Shown here piece by piece: positions 23,935 through 36,214 of a stretch of DNA of 64,000 nt (positions are counted from its first letter, which is position 1; every line of letters begins with the position of its first letter). The position numbers and the translations under genes are program-made. The DNA is from Epiperipatus broadwayi. Its lineage: Eukaryota > Onychophora > Udeonychophora > Euonychophora > Peripatidae. The stretch covers positions 5,701,276-5,765,275 of the forward strand of contig JAQFVV010006245.1 in the NCBI GenBank assembly GCA_028023455.1, in the 5' to 3' direction. The notes under the pieces were generated by a model. The model was not told the DNA's origin. It did no database searches and was given only the letters and a program-made list of their open reading frames with translations.

Positions 23935-24330
23935 ATTCATCATAGCCCATTTTTTGGAACTTCTAATCCCATATTAAAGATTTTTAATTAAAACATTAAA
24001 TTTTTCTGATATATTCATTTTCCCAAGACATTTCATAATTTAGCATGATTAGCTGAATTAAAAGCATTATTATAATCAATAAATCACATAAAAAAACTTT
24101 TTTTTTGGTATTCCTCAGTGTTTTCAATTATCTGATGTATATCAGCAATGATATCTTTATTGAAGATATGTCTTGTTAAAAATATTCAAATTAATATTTT
24201 TGTGGTTTATATCTTATAGATTTTTCAATTTTCTTTGTATGTTCTGTGAGCTAAAAGATCATCATTAAATAATAAATATTTGCTAACAATTTTGATGATA
24301 GAGAACTTTAATTTTGATCTCCAATTTCAG
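23935..24330 (-). pseudogene. Decayed reverse-transcriptase segment (non-LTR element)
   Basis: On the minus strand, with stops and frameshifts, the translation contains HQIIENTEEYQKK. After a short gap it reads FIDYNNAFNSANHAKL, which corresponds to reverse-transcriptase motif A (Phe-x-Asp-Tyr-x-x-Ala-Phe-Asp-Ser-x-x-His). In this copy the second Asp of the motif has become Asn. Further on, LIKNL follows at the usual distance. The copy is old and non-functional. The clade cannot be told from so little, although the layout is like CR1/Jockey/RTE-type elements. Confidence 0.55.
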
Positions 24331-24517
24331 TTTTCTAATAAGTAAATCTGTATTCTAGGTATTAGTTTAGATTATAAATTAATGTTTCTTTTATTATTTA
24401 AAATTAAGTAATAAAATCATATACACGGGTATTTAGTGAAAGTGTGTGTGTGTGTATATATATATGATAAACAAAACAAGTTATAAATTTCGTAACTTGC
24501 TTATAACTTGCATTTTA

Positions 24518-24781
24518 TGGTCACTAGATGGAGCTTTACCAATAGCCCACTATCAAGCTTTGTTTACATAAACACTGAGAGATATAGAATTCAATATCTC
24601 TTTCATTGTCTCCAAACTTTAAACCATGGTTTCGAGCTAGTTGACTAACATGAGCCAACTAGCTTGAAAATATGGTTTAACGGTTGAAGACAATGAAAGA
24701 GATATTGAATTCTATCTCTCTCAGCATTTATGTAAACAAAGCTTGATAGTGGGCTATTGGCAAAGCTCCATCTAGTGATCA
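24518..24781. mobile_element. Palindromic MITE of 264 bp flanked by TA
   Basis: A near-perfect inverted repeat along its whole length. It starts TGGTCACTAGATGGAGCTTT and ends with the complement (AAAGCTCCATCTAGTGATCA), with a spacer of only a few bases around 24647. Both ends abut TA (24516-24517 and 24782-24783), compatible with TA target duplication as in Tc1/mariner-type elements. The right flank is a TA tract, however, so the duplication cannot be proven. Arms differ at only a few positions. No coding capacity. Confidence 0.75.
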
Positions 24782-27700
24782 TATATATATATATATTGCC
24801 TTTCTAAAGTTGCACTTATATACTTTTAAATACAACATATGACTTTATAATTAAGTAGATGAACAAGAAATAAATAATATGTGAATGCCATATGAATTAC
24901 TGGAAAAATCTATAATATATACATATATTATCTTGGTAAAAATTTAGGAATCATTATATATTAGAGTTCATTCATCAAGTACATTAATAATAATTTTATC
25001 TCTTAAGCATAAAGTAAATGGATATAGAATTATTTTCAATACATTACTTGGTATGTTTGAAATGCTTAGTATTGTTTAAATAACCAGAGCAATCAACAAA
25101 TTGCTATGGAAATGGAGAATATACTAAGAATCCATTCATCACATAGGAATATTGTCAAGATTCTCACTATAATTAGAAATAGAAACTAAGATACCATCTT
25201 ACATAGTAATTAAGGATTTATCTTGTAGCCATAAAATAAACAGAATCCAAATGTAGATCAGTAAATCACCATAGGTAATGAGTATTGAATATTAAATTGT
25301 CATACTGAAAATCAAAATTATGTCCTAAAAATTCAGGACCACATGTTAGATAATTTTTTTTACTACTTTTTCCTCAATGCAGATACAATCCATAGATTAT
25401 TAAATGAATATTTAAAGTTATTTTATTGAGTGTTTCAATGACATAAAGTATAACATGAATTTTAGTATAATTATAATTTTCATCATTAATTAGTCATTGA
25501 AAATATCAAATTATTTAACCTTATTTATTATTGTTTACGAAAATTGACATTTACAATTTTTTTCTGAGTTGAAAATAAAAAAAATATATTTAATTTTGAG
25601 AAGCATTATTATAATTATTAATGTTTTTGGAATTTAAAATATTAAATCAGCCACAGATTATTTCTAACAATTTTATTAGATCACTCATCAATCAAATGAT
25701 AATTTATATTCATAAATAAAATTTATAATTTTGTTGCATATGAATATTAATTTTGGAAGATATAAATCCAACATCATTATTGTTTTTTTTTTCATTAAAA
25801 AATTGCTGTATTATACAAGTTTATTATTCATAGAAATATATTTTGAGGGATGCAGATCTTTGTTTTATCATTAAATTTCAAAATATAAAAATGACATTTT
25901 TTTTTAAAAGACCAATTAATTTTTTTTGATTTATCAGTTTGTGTTAATAATTAAAGGACATTTCTTTTGTCAAAAGGTTATTTAAAAATCAAGATTAGCC
26001 AATTTAATATTTCTTTGAAATTGAAAAAATAAAATCAAAAAAATATTTAATAAATTAAGAAAATACTCATGATTGGCCTATATAATTACATTTAGGTACA
26101 AAGATAAGTTGGCTGCTCTTATCTTTTCAAAGTCTCTATCATATGTCTAGGATCAAGAGTTTCTTCATAGTCAACAAAAACAACATTGGTTTAATAAGAC
26201 AGTACAGCACATGTGCAGTGGTTGATTACCATCTGTTTAGGATTAAACTAAGGAAATGAAAAAAAAAAAGTAAAATGTTTTGTTTGCAGGTTGAATTTTT
26301 CAGAAGAAAAAACTTTAACAGTTAAAAAAAAAAAAGGAAAGGCTTTTAAGATATTGGTCTAAAGAAAAATAGAAAAAGTAATATTAAGAATTCTGATCCC
26401 ATTGAAATGGAATTGAGTTTACTTTTATTCTGAAGAGTAGTGTACATATATTAACAAAGCCTATTTATTTTGAACAATTCAGAGATTCTGGGTTTTATTA
26501 AAATGTGCATTATTCTCAGAGAAAAATGCCATAAAATTATCTCTATTGCTAATTAAAATATTTAGAAATGTTTTTAGAATGGTGTAAATCAATGCAAAGG
26601 AATAAAAAAAATTGGTGTTTTTTTTTTAATCATAGTCACATAACATGCAACATTAAAGTTAAATAAACTCATTTTAGCTATTAAGAAAAGTTGATTGGGA
26701 GGTGAGAATTAATTTTTATTAAACAATCTAAATACATGTACATTATATTTGGCAATGGACTTTATTATGTATGTGATGAATTTGTTATGTAGAGATGAAG
26801 TGTTGTCAAGAGAGATCATTGAAAAAAGAAAATTTCTGGGAAGCAGTTTTAGCATTAGAATGCACATTAATTGATTTTTGAGTAAATAATGTAGAAATAG
26901 AAAGCAATAATTAATCATTACATTAAATATATGTTTGTGTTTTTCTGATTAAATTTAAATTAAAACAGTTTTTCTATTCTAAATTAAATGAGTACTGAGA
27001 AAATTAACTTTTTAGTGAACAAGTTAGTGAATTTGATTATGAAACTACAGTATATCATTTTAGAGAAGATGAGAATATTGATATGTGATACTTTTGCTTG
27101 AATAAAAAGAATTTTTATAAAGAGAGCCACTGGTTTGTTCAATAAACATTAGCAATTGATTTTGAATGTTGGACCTGAGTAGATTTGCTGATAAATGACT
27201 AGAGAAAGTAAGAAATTTAGTCAGTAGGCCTGTACATATAAGAAAAATTGTTTTACTTAAAGCAATTCTTCAAATGGATGATTTGTTTATTAAATTAAAG
27301 ATAATATTTACTGATGTAATTATGAATGGTGAACAGTTTAGAAATAAGTTTTTTAGAAGGAAAAAGAATGACAAGGTTACTGATGTATGAAATTCCTGGT
27401 AAATAATGTTTTTTGGAGATTTGGGGGGGGGGGTAGAATTGTGTGGAATATTACCCCCTTTCATAATAATGTAAATTTCTTTGTGCAACATATGGTTTGT
27501 TATTAAATAAATAAATGGAGTGAAATGTTACAATTGTTGTGACAACTAGATAAATTTTGGGGTTTTGGATGAAAAATAAATCAATAGTTGATATCAAAGT
27601 AAACAACACTAAGAGAGAATATTGTCATTTGATACAATGACAAGAGTTTTGATACCAAGAAAAAAGGCAAAATGGGCTAAGAATTAAGACTGTAATTATT

Positions 27701-30700
27701 TAGGCATATACTTCTGATTTCATTGAAATAAGTCATTTACAGCATATCTCTTCATCATTAAAGAGCAAAAGATTGTAAATGTTCACCCAATTAAGTAGGC
27801 TCAGGATAAGTTAAAGTCTTATGAAAAATAATTTGATAGTAATAAATTATAATTTTTCCTGAAAATTGTATTTTTGGTGGGTAAATTATTTGAGCTCTTA
27901 AATTTGATTTGCAAAGCAATTTCATCTAATGCATATGCTTATTTCTAATCCTTTTAATATAGTTGTTTTATTTTCTATATTTATCAGAAGTTTTGATGAA
28001 TAATTAATAAGTAATTATTTTGTCTAATAAAATTTTTGGTAATTTTGGCAACTGTAGAACTAAAAAAACCATAAACATTTAAATAGATGTAAAAAAAAAT
28101 CCAGGATGTTATATAGTAATTTGTAGTCATAACATACTGTATCATTCAGTCTAACTTTCTTTAAATGGCCTCTGTCTATAACTATTATGCAAATTCATAA
28201 AAGTAGCCAAAAATATACTTTATTAAATATCACAATATACTTAGCTTCAATTTTAAACATTAACCTGCATTAAGATGAAAAATTAAATTCAGTTTTATAT
28301 CTCATTCTTATAATGAACTAAAGTAATTTCATAATCATATTTTGCATGAATATTATTATGTTGCCAAATTTAATTTATATATGTACAATAATTAATGAAT
28401 AAATTAAAAGTAATAGCAAGGAACTCGAAATATAATTTAACATTTCTTCATTAGATCACAGTGTAATTATATTGGACCATATTATAATTTAAACTTTAAG
28501 ATATCATGGATGAATGACTCTCTGAAAACTCTTAGAATAAATTCAAAACTTTGAACATTATTCTTGATTAATATATATTAACAGGATGTCAAATGAGCAA
28601 TAATAGTACTGTTGGCTCAAGTAATATTAAGGTAATTAAAGATGATTCCATATATAAAGAACACCTCATGGAATATGCCATTTTAATAGTTGGACTAATT
28701 TAAAATATTTAATTATAATAAAACTCACATCAAATAGCTAGCTTTCCAGCTATTAAGGATGATCAAACCAAGTATGTTGTAATGTCATGAATCATTTCAT
28801 AATAATGTCTTATCAGACTACTGGTTATATTTTTAGATACTTCATCTAACTTTAAATAATTGTAAAAGGGCTAATTTACTAAATATAACTTTCCATTTGT
28901 ATTTAATGTTGGCAGGAGTCATGGTATTAAATGTCACCTTCATAATTAAGCAATACCTTACAAATTCTGCATTTTTATTAACTTTTCCCTAGTATTATTG
29001 CTGAATTTTATATAGTTTAAAGCATAGATCTTGAGAATACTAATCAGACACACTGATTACTTTAAACTAATTAAGGAGAAAAAAAACATGAAACTATATA
29101 CATACAAAAATAAGAATAAATTGAGAATACACTGGATTAATAAATTTACATCATATTATTTATTCATGTTAATGCAATGAAAAAATTGATATATCTACAT
29201 CACAATTATATATGTGTACATTAGATGGTTTGAATGCATACATTTGTAGGATATGTTTATCTTTTAATTAAACACTAATTTTAGTTTTACTTTACCTCAT
29301 TACTATCTACCAATATCCATGGAATTATTAGTTACTAAATTATAGATTTGAGATTAAATAATAAAAGCTTTGAATTCATACATGTTATTTTAAAATGTCA
29401 TTACATCTACACATATAAAATCTTGATCTATTTTTGTAAGAAATTGCAATATTCTTTCAAAAATCACAAAAAAAAAAAAACTGCATTCCATTGATAACAC
29501 AATAAATTTCTTATAAATTTACAACTTATCTACATTTTAAACCTAGATCTTTTTAAACTGAAATAATTAAGTTTTTCTGATGGAATATTCTGTGGATATA
29601 AGACTATTAGGTATCTTATACATATGTTGAATCTTGAATGATGTCCTTAGCACTTTTGAAGGTTACCTTTGTTTTTACATTATAAAATCCACTATTAACT
29701 TACAATGACATTTTCTTTTCAAGCATGGCTCTCTGTAAATCATTTGCTATTTATTCATTACTATCTTTTCAAACTGGTCTAGCAAACTTTTTGTTATTCT
29801 TCAGATGTGATTAGTAGAAAAACACTAGAGCATCAAAGCAGCTTAACTCTGCATATAGATAACCCATTCTTTGGTAGAACAAGAAATAGGTTACAATTTA
29901 GAACTCTATATTAGATGTTAGCAAATTATCTATTTCTATTAGCCAATACATGGTTGGAAAGTGCTGGGTCAATGCATGACTGGTAGCTTAGATAGTCATC
30001 ATAAGAAAGCTATGAAAACATAATGGGACTTATCATTATTGCAGTGAGAATACATTAAAAGTATTCATTTATACTAATATTTTGCTTCCTTAAAATTTTA
30101 TAGAGTGAAAGTAAGATTTTTCCTGTTGATGCAGTTGGAGTTTATTATTAGAATTAGATATGAATATTGCTAATATCCTCTTATTTGCATGACTTTGCTA
30201 TCTCTGACTGTCTTATCTTGTTTTTATAAATCCTTTATTATTTGTAGTTTCCATGGTTTTCTAAATTGTATTTTTAAGAATTCTAATTTTATAAATGGGA
30301 AATTTATAATCTTGAATGTATCTGTTTTTCATTAAGTCTAAAGCAAATTATGTAAAAGTTATCTGGCTCTAATAATAAAAAGATGCATTTGAAAAGTCAG
30401 TGAATGCAATAAGTAGATCAATTAACAAGTTAAAAGATTCTAATGTCTTAATTTTAATTGTTTAAAGTTTTTTTTTTTTTTTAAATCTTATGAATTTAGT
30501 ATAATACTCTAATTAATAGAATTATTGGATTATAAAGAGATACTTGATCATAATATGTGAACAGGAAAATTAATTTTAAAACTTAATTATAAAAAAATAA
30601 ACTTGTTTTGAGAAAAATGAATGTCACAACACATAAGCAACCATCACGCTATTGATAAAGTTTTCTTATCGTCTCTATGAAGTATTATCCTCTAATATTT

Positions 30701-31079
30701 TCTTCTTTTGCATTGCTTAATTCAATCAATATCAATTGTAATCACTTTATTATTTCTACAGAGAATTTAAAGGTTTAAATAGTTAGCAAGTTGAATTAAT
30801 TTAGGAATAAGAGGTGAGCATAAGATATAGTAGAAAATTATAAATTAAGTTAAGGAATAAATATGCTAAAAATAAAAAATAGAAAGAATTAAGATTATAA
30901 GTGTAAATTAGGAATAAGTGTTAAGTGTAGGTATATAAAAAAAATAGGAAATGTAAATGATCAAAAATACGAATAATATATAATGTTAAAATTAAAGATA
31001 GAGTCAAATATAAAATATATTAATAAAAATAGAATAAAAAATGTAATATAAAATAATATTTATATTATATATATATATA
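24782..31079. other. Long AT-rich intronic stretch
   Basis: No host exon or complete element recognised on either strand. Faint coding-like remnants on the plus strand around 27000-27200 and 27550-27850 contain many stops and could not be assigned. A G11 run lies at about 27423. The last bases before 31080 are a TA tract into which the LTR element is inserted. Confidence 0.5.
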
Positions 31080-32837
31080 TGTAAATATCGATAAGTCTAT
31101 CTATATTTTAAAAATTATCATTTGTTATATAAAAAAAAAACCTCTTTGAGTTGATGTTTATACATGAAGTATTATTATTGTTTATGGTTATTAGGTATAG
31201 TTATTGTTTGAAGTTATTATTTTATTTACATGTTGATGGTAACATCGTTATGAATATTTAATTATTATAAATAAATAAAGACATATAAATTATTGATTAT
31301 ATAAAAAAATTATTTTATTTGCAGTGATTATTAAAAAAATGCAATATTATTATTTATGTATATTTTTAAAGCTGTCAAATAAATTTTCAATTTAATATTT
31401 TTATATATATATATGCTTGATATTTTTTTTTTTTTTTAATGTTAATTGTTTAAAAGAAAACATGTGTAACGAGGGTTTTGAAAACAGCATTTGCTAGCAC
31501 GTGGAGCAACAACAAAGGGAAGCCATTATTATTAGTAGGATGGTGATTAGAAAAACAAAAGAATAAAATTTTGTTGTACTTTGTTTCTTTGAAATTACCA
31601 TTCTTCAGAATATTGGAATAAGATAGATTTTTATGGTAAATACATAAATCATGACAGGCTAATAGAGATATATCGCAGCCAAGAGGCTGCACCATTTTCT
31701 TTCATTTATTCCAAAGCAGTTTAAAAGAAAAAAAAACTAAGAAAAGTTCAATACATATATTTCATCGCGTCTGAAGCCGAAATTTGACATAGCTATCTGG
31801 AATCTATAATGGTCAATCTAATAATAATCTGGAGGTAACTAGAATTAATATATTGGATTTAACATTTCAATTTATTTATTTATTTTTCAAGGAAAGAAAT
31901 TTTAGAAGGATAAAAATATACATATATCCAAGAATTGACAATTTTCTCTAACGTGATAGTTTCCTCACCTTAACTAGAATGCATTCTAATATTAAACGGA
32001 TAAAGAAATAAAACAAGGGAATAAGTTGACTTTTGAAGGAAAACTGGACATGTGAACTTTGAAAGGTAGTCAATAATTTTATATGTATAAATGATATATA
32101 AATATATTTTTGAGATCGATATTTTTTGTTTACTTTTATTTTTCATTATAAAAATATAACGTTTTATAAATATTCAATTCAAGCGTCTTGTTTTCTAACA
32201 GCAATAAACGTTTAACAGGTGTTAAAATTAACACTTAAGTAATTTAAAATCTTAAAGTATGGCTTATAAGTTTGGGTTGCATATGAGTTGTCATGTATAT
32301 TTTAATAAGTAAATTTATATTCGCAAATTTTTATTATAAAAAAAAAATGTTTTATTATTAATTTATTTCCATTTTTTTTTTTTTAACTTTATATAATGAT
32401 TCTTATGCATACCAAAACAATAATTTATATGTATTTGCTGTATATAATATTTTTTTTTTATTATTTTAAATATCTGAAAAATATAAATATGGATTTGTAT
32501 TTATATTGATATCTACTTGTTAAGCACAGATATGTCTTTATATATTTAATATATATACTTATTGCAAGTATATATGTATATTTATTATTTGGGTTTGTAT
32601 TTAAAACATTGATATTACCTAAAATTAAACCATAATATAAAATAAAGGATGTACTATTTGTTTTATAAGTAATGTCTTTGTAATTTATTTGAAAGAATAA
32701 TAATATTTTATTCTTATTTTTCTTTTAATGCTAGAGTCATTATGAAATTAATTGAATTCACAATTTATTTAAATATAACTGGGATAATTTTGTCTTTCTT
32801 CAATTTAAATGGAATGCAGCAAGTACATTCCATTACA
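31080..32837 (+). repeat. 5' LTR
   Basis: 1758 bp, 5'-TG...CA-3'. It is nearly identical to 36215-37975, with single-base differences such as GAAATTTGAC against GAAATGTGAC and CTCACCTTAAC against CTCACTTTAAC. It should contain the promoter for the element, but I cannot place a TATA box among many AT runs. An 81-codon antisense frame (31450-31695) is present in both LTRs. Confidence 0.92.
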
Positions 32838-32839
32838 TT

Positions 32840-32857
32840 TGGCGCCCAACGTGGGGC
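32840..32857 (+). promoter_or_regulatory. Primer-binding site, tRNA-Lys type
   Basis: TGGCGCCCAACGTGGGGC starts two bases after the LTR. From established knowledge, it is the complement of the 3' end of tRNA-Lys(1,2), the primer also used by several retroviruses and retroelements. Minus-strand DNA synthesis would start here. Confidence 0.92.
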
Positions 32858-34548
32858 TCAAAATAAGCTAATTAGAGCTTGAAATACCCCACATACCTGA
32901 GAGATGTGTAGTATATTTATTGATATGAGATGTATAGTTTAAAGAAAGAGAAGCATTTTTGTGTGTTTAATTTTTTTTTTATATATATAAATGAGAATAT
33001 TTTGGCCTTATGTTTAGATGGTGATGGTTACTGTTATTATTATTTTTTTAATGATGAAAGATAAATATAGTCATGAAGCAGTTTAATTTCAATTTAAAAA
33101 TTATATTGATGGTGTTAAATTATAGCATAATAATTTTGTCCATATTTAGAAAGTTTATGTTGTAGAAAATCTATAATTTTGAAGGTTGGATTGGATATTT
33201 GATTGTTGGAGTTTGGTTGGTTCTGTTGCAAGAATTGATGTTGGATGGGGAATTTTTGTCATTGTCTTGAGGATGTGATGCATTCATGTCACTTGTGATT
33301 GATTGATCTCATTTACTGCTCCAACCCAAATTTTGATGTTTATTATTATTTATCATGAAGCAGTTAACAGTAGTCCTGCCATGATTTTACCTTTAAGACT
33401 CCAGAGAGAGTAAGGTATAATTATTTTGATATATGTATAATATTTGCCTCTAAGTCTCCCAAAGATGAGCAAGGAAATATTTTATAAATAATAGCCCCTA
33501 AGACTTGGATGTAAGCAGGGCAGTGTAATAGTGTTTTCAGAAAATTATTATGGGTTGTAGTAGCTTGGATAGAATGAAATGTGATAGTCATCTAAGTGTT
33601 CATGAAGCATTGTATGCTTTAGGAGTAATGATTGAATTCTTTTATCTATATCGAAATTGCGAAGTGCTAATCAATCTTTTGGCTGTCAGTATCTGTCGGA
33701 TCTTTGGAGGAATAGATAAGTATATAACTTAAATATATAACACCAAACTTAAGGGCTTGATTAATTGATTATTGTTTGTAACAAATAATCTATTACATTG
33801 ATTATCAATTAGGGTTTGAAAACAAACATATCAATGTTTTATTTTCCGTTATAAGTGACTTTTAAACATGAAGTTCAATTAGTGAATGTTTGTTGATAGT
33901 AAACTGCATTAGTACAATTTTAGTAAAATATTTCGGGCACAAAAGTAAATAATTAGTGAAGTTAATTTTTTTTTTTATGTATATAAAATGTTATTAAGTT
34001 TTAAGGTCCAGAAAATTTATAGGTATCAATTTAGTAAGTTTATGCTTAACTACCATTATCTTGAGTGCAAAAGTTATCTCACAATATTATTGAATTGGTT
34101 GTTTTCAAAGCATGTGAACATTTTATTGTATTTTAAATATTTCAAGATTATATTGAATTTGATATGAAATTTCCACATTTCAATATTGTATAAGTGTGGA
34201 ATATTTATTATCATTATCTATAAATAAATGTTAGTTAGTGATCTCAGTTGTTACTTTCTTTTTCTCTCTCTCTATATATATATTTTAGAGGAATTTATTA
34301 TTGTTATAGTGATAGAAGAGACTTTTTATAAGCCAATAAGTTTATGAGTTCTAACAACTGAAATTTAGATTGTCGGATAGCTATTATGTATCATAAAATT
34401 AAAAAGGCTTGTACTTTGCTTAGTTGAGTAATTGCTTGTTGGAATAATGATTGGAGATGGTGAGCCCTTGATCTGTGGTAATTACTACATAGAAATATAT
34501 ATATATCTTAGATATTTTTTTTTGTATAATATTGCAGTTCTAATAATA
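32858..34548 (+). other. Long untranslated leader of the LTR element
   Basis: About 1.7 kb between the primer site and the ORF holds no supported coding frame. It includes repeated short phrases such as TCATGAAGCAGTT (33072 and 33354). A polypyrimidine stretch followed by TATAATATTGCAG just before the ORF (ending at 34536) would make a good splice acceptor, so the ORF may be expressed from a spliced RNA. That is inference. Confidence 0.55.
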
Positions 34549-35991
34549 ATGGATAACAATAGTAATAAAATGCCAGTTAGTGGTGATTTTGATTTAAGAG
34601 ATTTTATGGAAAAATTTAGAGCTGAGATAAAAACAAATTATGAGAGACTAGAGTCTAGATATGATGAACTAGAATCTAGATTAAAAACAAATTCTGATGA
34701 ACTTTCCTCTAGATTAAAAACAAATTCTGATGAACTTTCCCAGAAACTAGAATCTAGATTAAAAACAAATTCTGATGAACTTTCCTCTAGATTAAAAACA
34801 AATTCTGATGAACTTTCCCAGAAACTAGAGACTAGTTTAAAAACTAACTCTGATGAACTAAAAGAGGAACTTAGAACTGAGATGAAAGTCAATTCTAATA
34901 AATTTTCTAGGGAATTAAAAGATGAATTAAAAGCTCTGGTAGATAATAGTGTTAGGAGAGTAGAAGTAAAATTGGATGAAAAGATGGAAAAATACAGAGA
35001 AGAGACAATGGTTGAAGCTAATTCTTTAAAAGCAAAATTTGAGAGAAATAAAAAGGTATTCAATTTAAATATTGGTAGAAAGATTATTGATGTAGAAAAA
35101 GAAATTGGAAAAGCTAAGATCAAACTTAAAATGATAAAAGATGATCTGATTAATATAGATTTTTTTAAAGAAAATGTAAATAAAGAAAGAGATATTGGAA
35201 AAGCCAAAGTTAAACTTAAAGTTATAGATGGAAAGATAAATAATATTGATTTTCTTAGAGAGAATATTGACAAGGAAAGAGATGTAGGGAAAGCAAAGGT
35301 AAAATTTAAAAGATTGAGTAAAAAGATATTTAATCTGAATCTTGGTAGAAAAAGGATTGATGAGGAAAAAGAAATTGGCAAAGCCAAAATTAAATTTAAA
35401 ATAATTAGTGATGATGTGATTAGTAAAGATTTTCTTCGAAAAAATATAGCTAAGGAAAGAGATTTAAATAAACCTAAAGTTAAACTGAAAAGAATTAATA
35501 TAAAACAGAATGATTTTCAAAATGATTTTCAGAAATTTTTTAATGTTGAAGTTGTATCACATCAATCTGATTTACAATTTTTAAAGGATTATTTAGAAAA
35601 TTTGAATGAATACCATTCAAAATTGCCCAGAGAATTGTTTTTAATTGCATGTAGAACAAGTGAAGTAAAATGAAGACTTACTCAAGTCGATGATGTTTGT
35701 CAAGATAGTCAAAGGAAAGGTAATAGATTATCTGATAAAATAGCAACTGTTATTGATAAAGTTAAGAATTATGTTAGTGCTTATGATCAAGTTACTATTT
35801 ATGTAAAGGATATAGATGCAGAATCTAAGGAGTTCATAGCAAAATCTTTAGGTACTTATCTCAAAATTATTCAAAAGCAATTGAATTATACCAAAATGCT
35901 ATATGAAAATCTTGTAAATCAAAGCAAACTTCTTCACAAAGTTCAACATACTGGAAATTCTTTACAAGAAGAATTAAAAAGGCACTTTTGA
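34549..35991 (+). CDS. Coiled-coil repeat protein of the LTR element, one in-frame TGA
   Basis: I take ATG 34549 as the start (peptide MDNNSNKMPVSGDFDLRDF), just after a possible splice acceptor. The open frame extends upstream to a TTG at 34432, including an ATG at 34447. The frame runs 374 codons to TGA 35671-35673, then continues in the same frame for a further 105 sense codons to TGA 35989-35991. Region 1 (about residues 40-105) consists of tandem 11-residue units with the core RLKTNSDELS, a coiled-coil hendecad. Region 2 (about residues 180-325) is five 30-residue repeats, each with a Lys-rich core like ERDIGKAKVKLK, spaced exactly 90 bp (35101, 35191, 35281, 35371, 35461). The part beyond the TGA is helical and charged. 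Position suggests a Gag-like structural role, but no zinc knuckle or major-homology motif is seen. Family not recognised. The minus-strand frame 34638-35387 is its antisense shadow. Confidence 0.75.
34671..34860 (+). repeat. 33-bp tandem repeats within the LTR-element ORF
   Basis: Units built around AGATTAAAAACAAATTCTGA and GATGAACTTTCC repeat five times, with a longer spacer (CAGAAACTAGAATCT) after some units. At protein level they give alternating LKTNSDELSS and LKTNSDELSQKLE blocks. They are nearly identical in DNA, so they expanded recently or are kept uniform by gene conversion. Confidence 0.9.
35092..35530 (+). repeat. Five 90-bp repeats within the LTR-element ORF
   Basis: The Lys-rich core recurs at 35101, 35191, 35281, 35371 and 35461, exactly 90 bp apart. 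DNA identity is moderate, so this array is older than the 33-bp one. Units 1 and 3 are linked to an FNLN-x-GRK segment (35060 and 35330), hinting that units once expanded in pairs. Confidence 0.88.
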
Positions 35992-36214
35992 TTATTATTA
36001 TTTTTTTTTTTTTTAAAGAAAACTTGGACAAATATCTAGATGATCTGAAAGATAGATATAAATAAATGAATATGGTTATTAATATGAAAAATAATATTCT
36101 TTAAACCATGTTAGTCCTTAGAAAGATTACAAATTTGAGAAGTTTTTCGATATCTCATAATTCATTAGTTATCTGCAAAGACATTTTTTTTTTCTTCGGT
36201 GGATTAGAGGGTAT

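Noticed and set aside
33550-33732. 60-codon frame in the leader of the LTR element, as a possible extra protein
   Set aside because: Short, without motif, and within the length expected by chance.
34638-35387. 249-codon minus-strand frame inside the LTR element
   Set aside because: Ser/Phe/Leu-rich antisense shadow of the Lys/Glu-rich coiled-coil ORF.
32858-36214. Search for protease, reverse transcriptase, RNase H and integrase motifs in the LTR element interior
   Set aside because: None seen on either strand, so the element is called non-autonomous rather than a complete retroelement.
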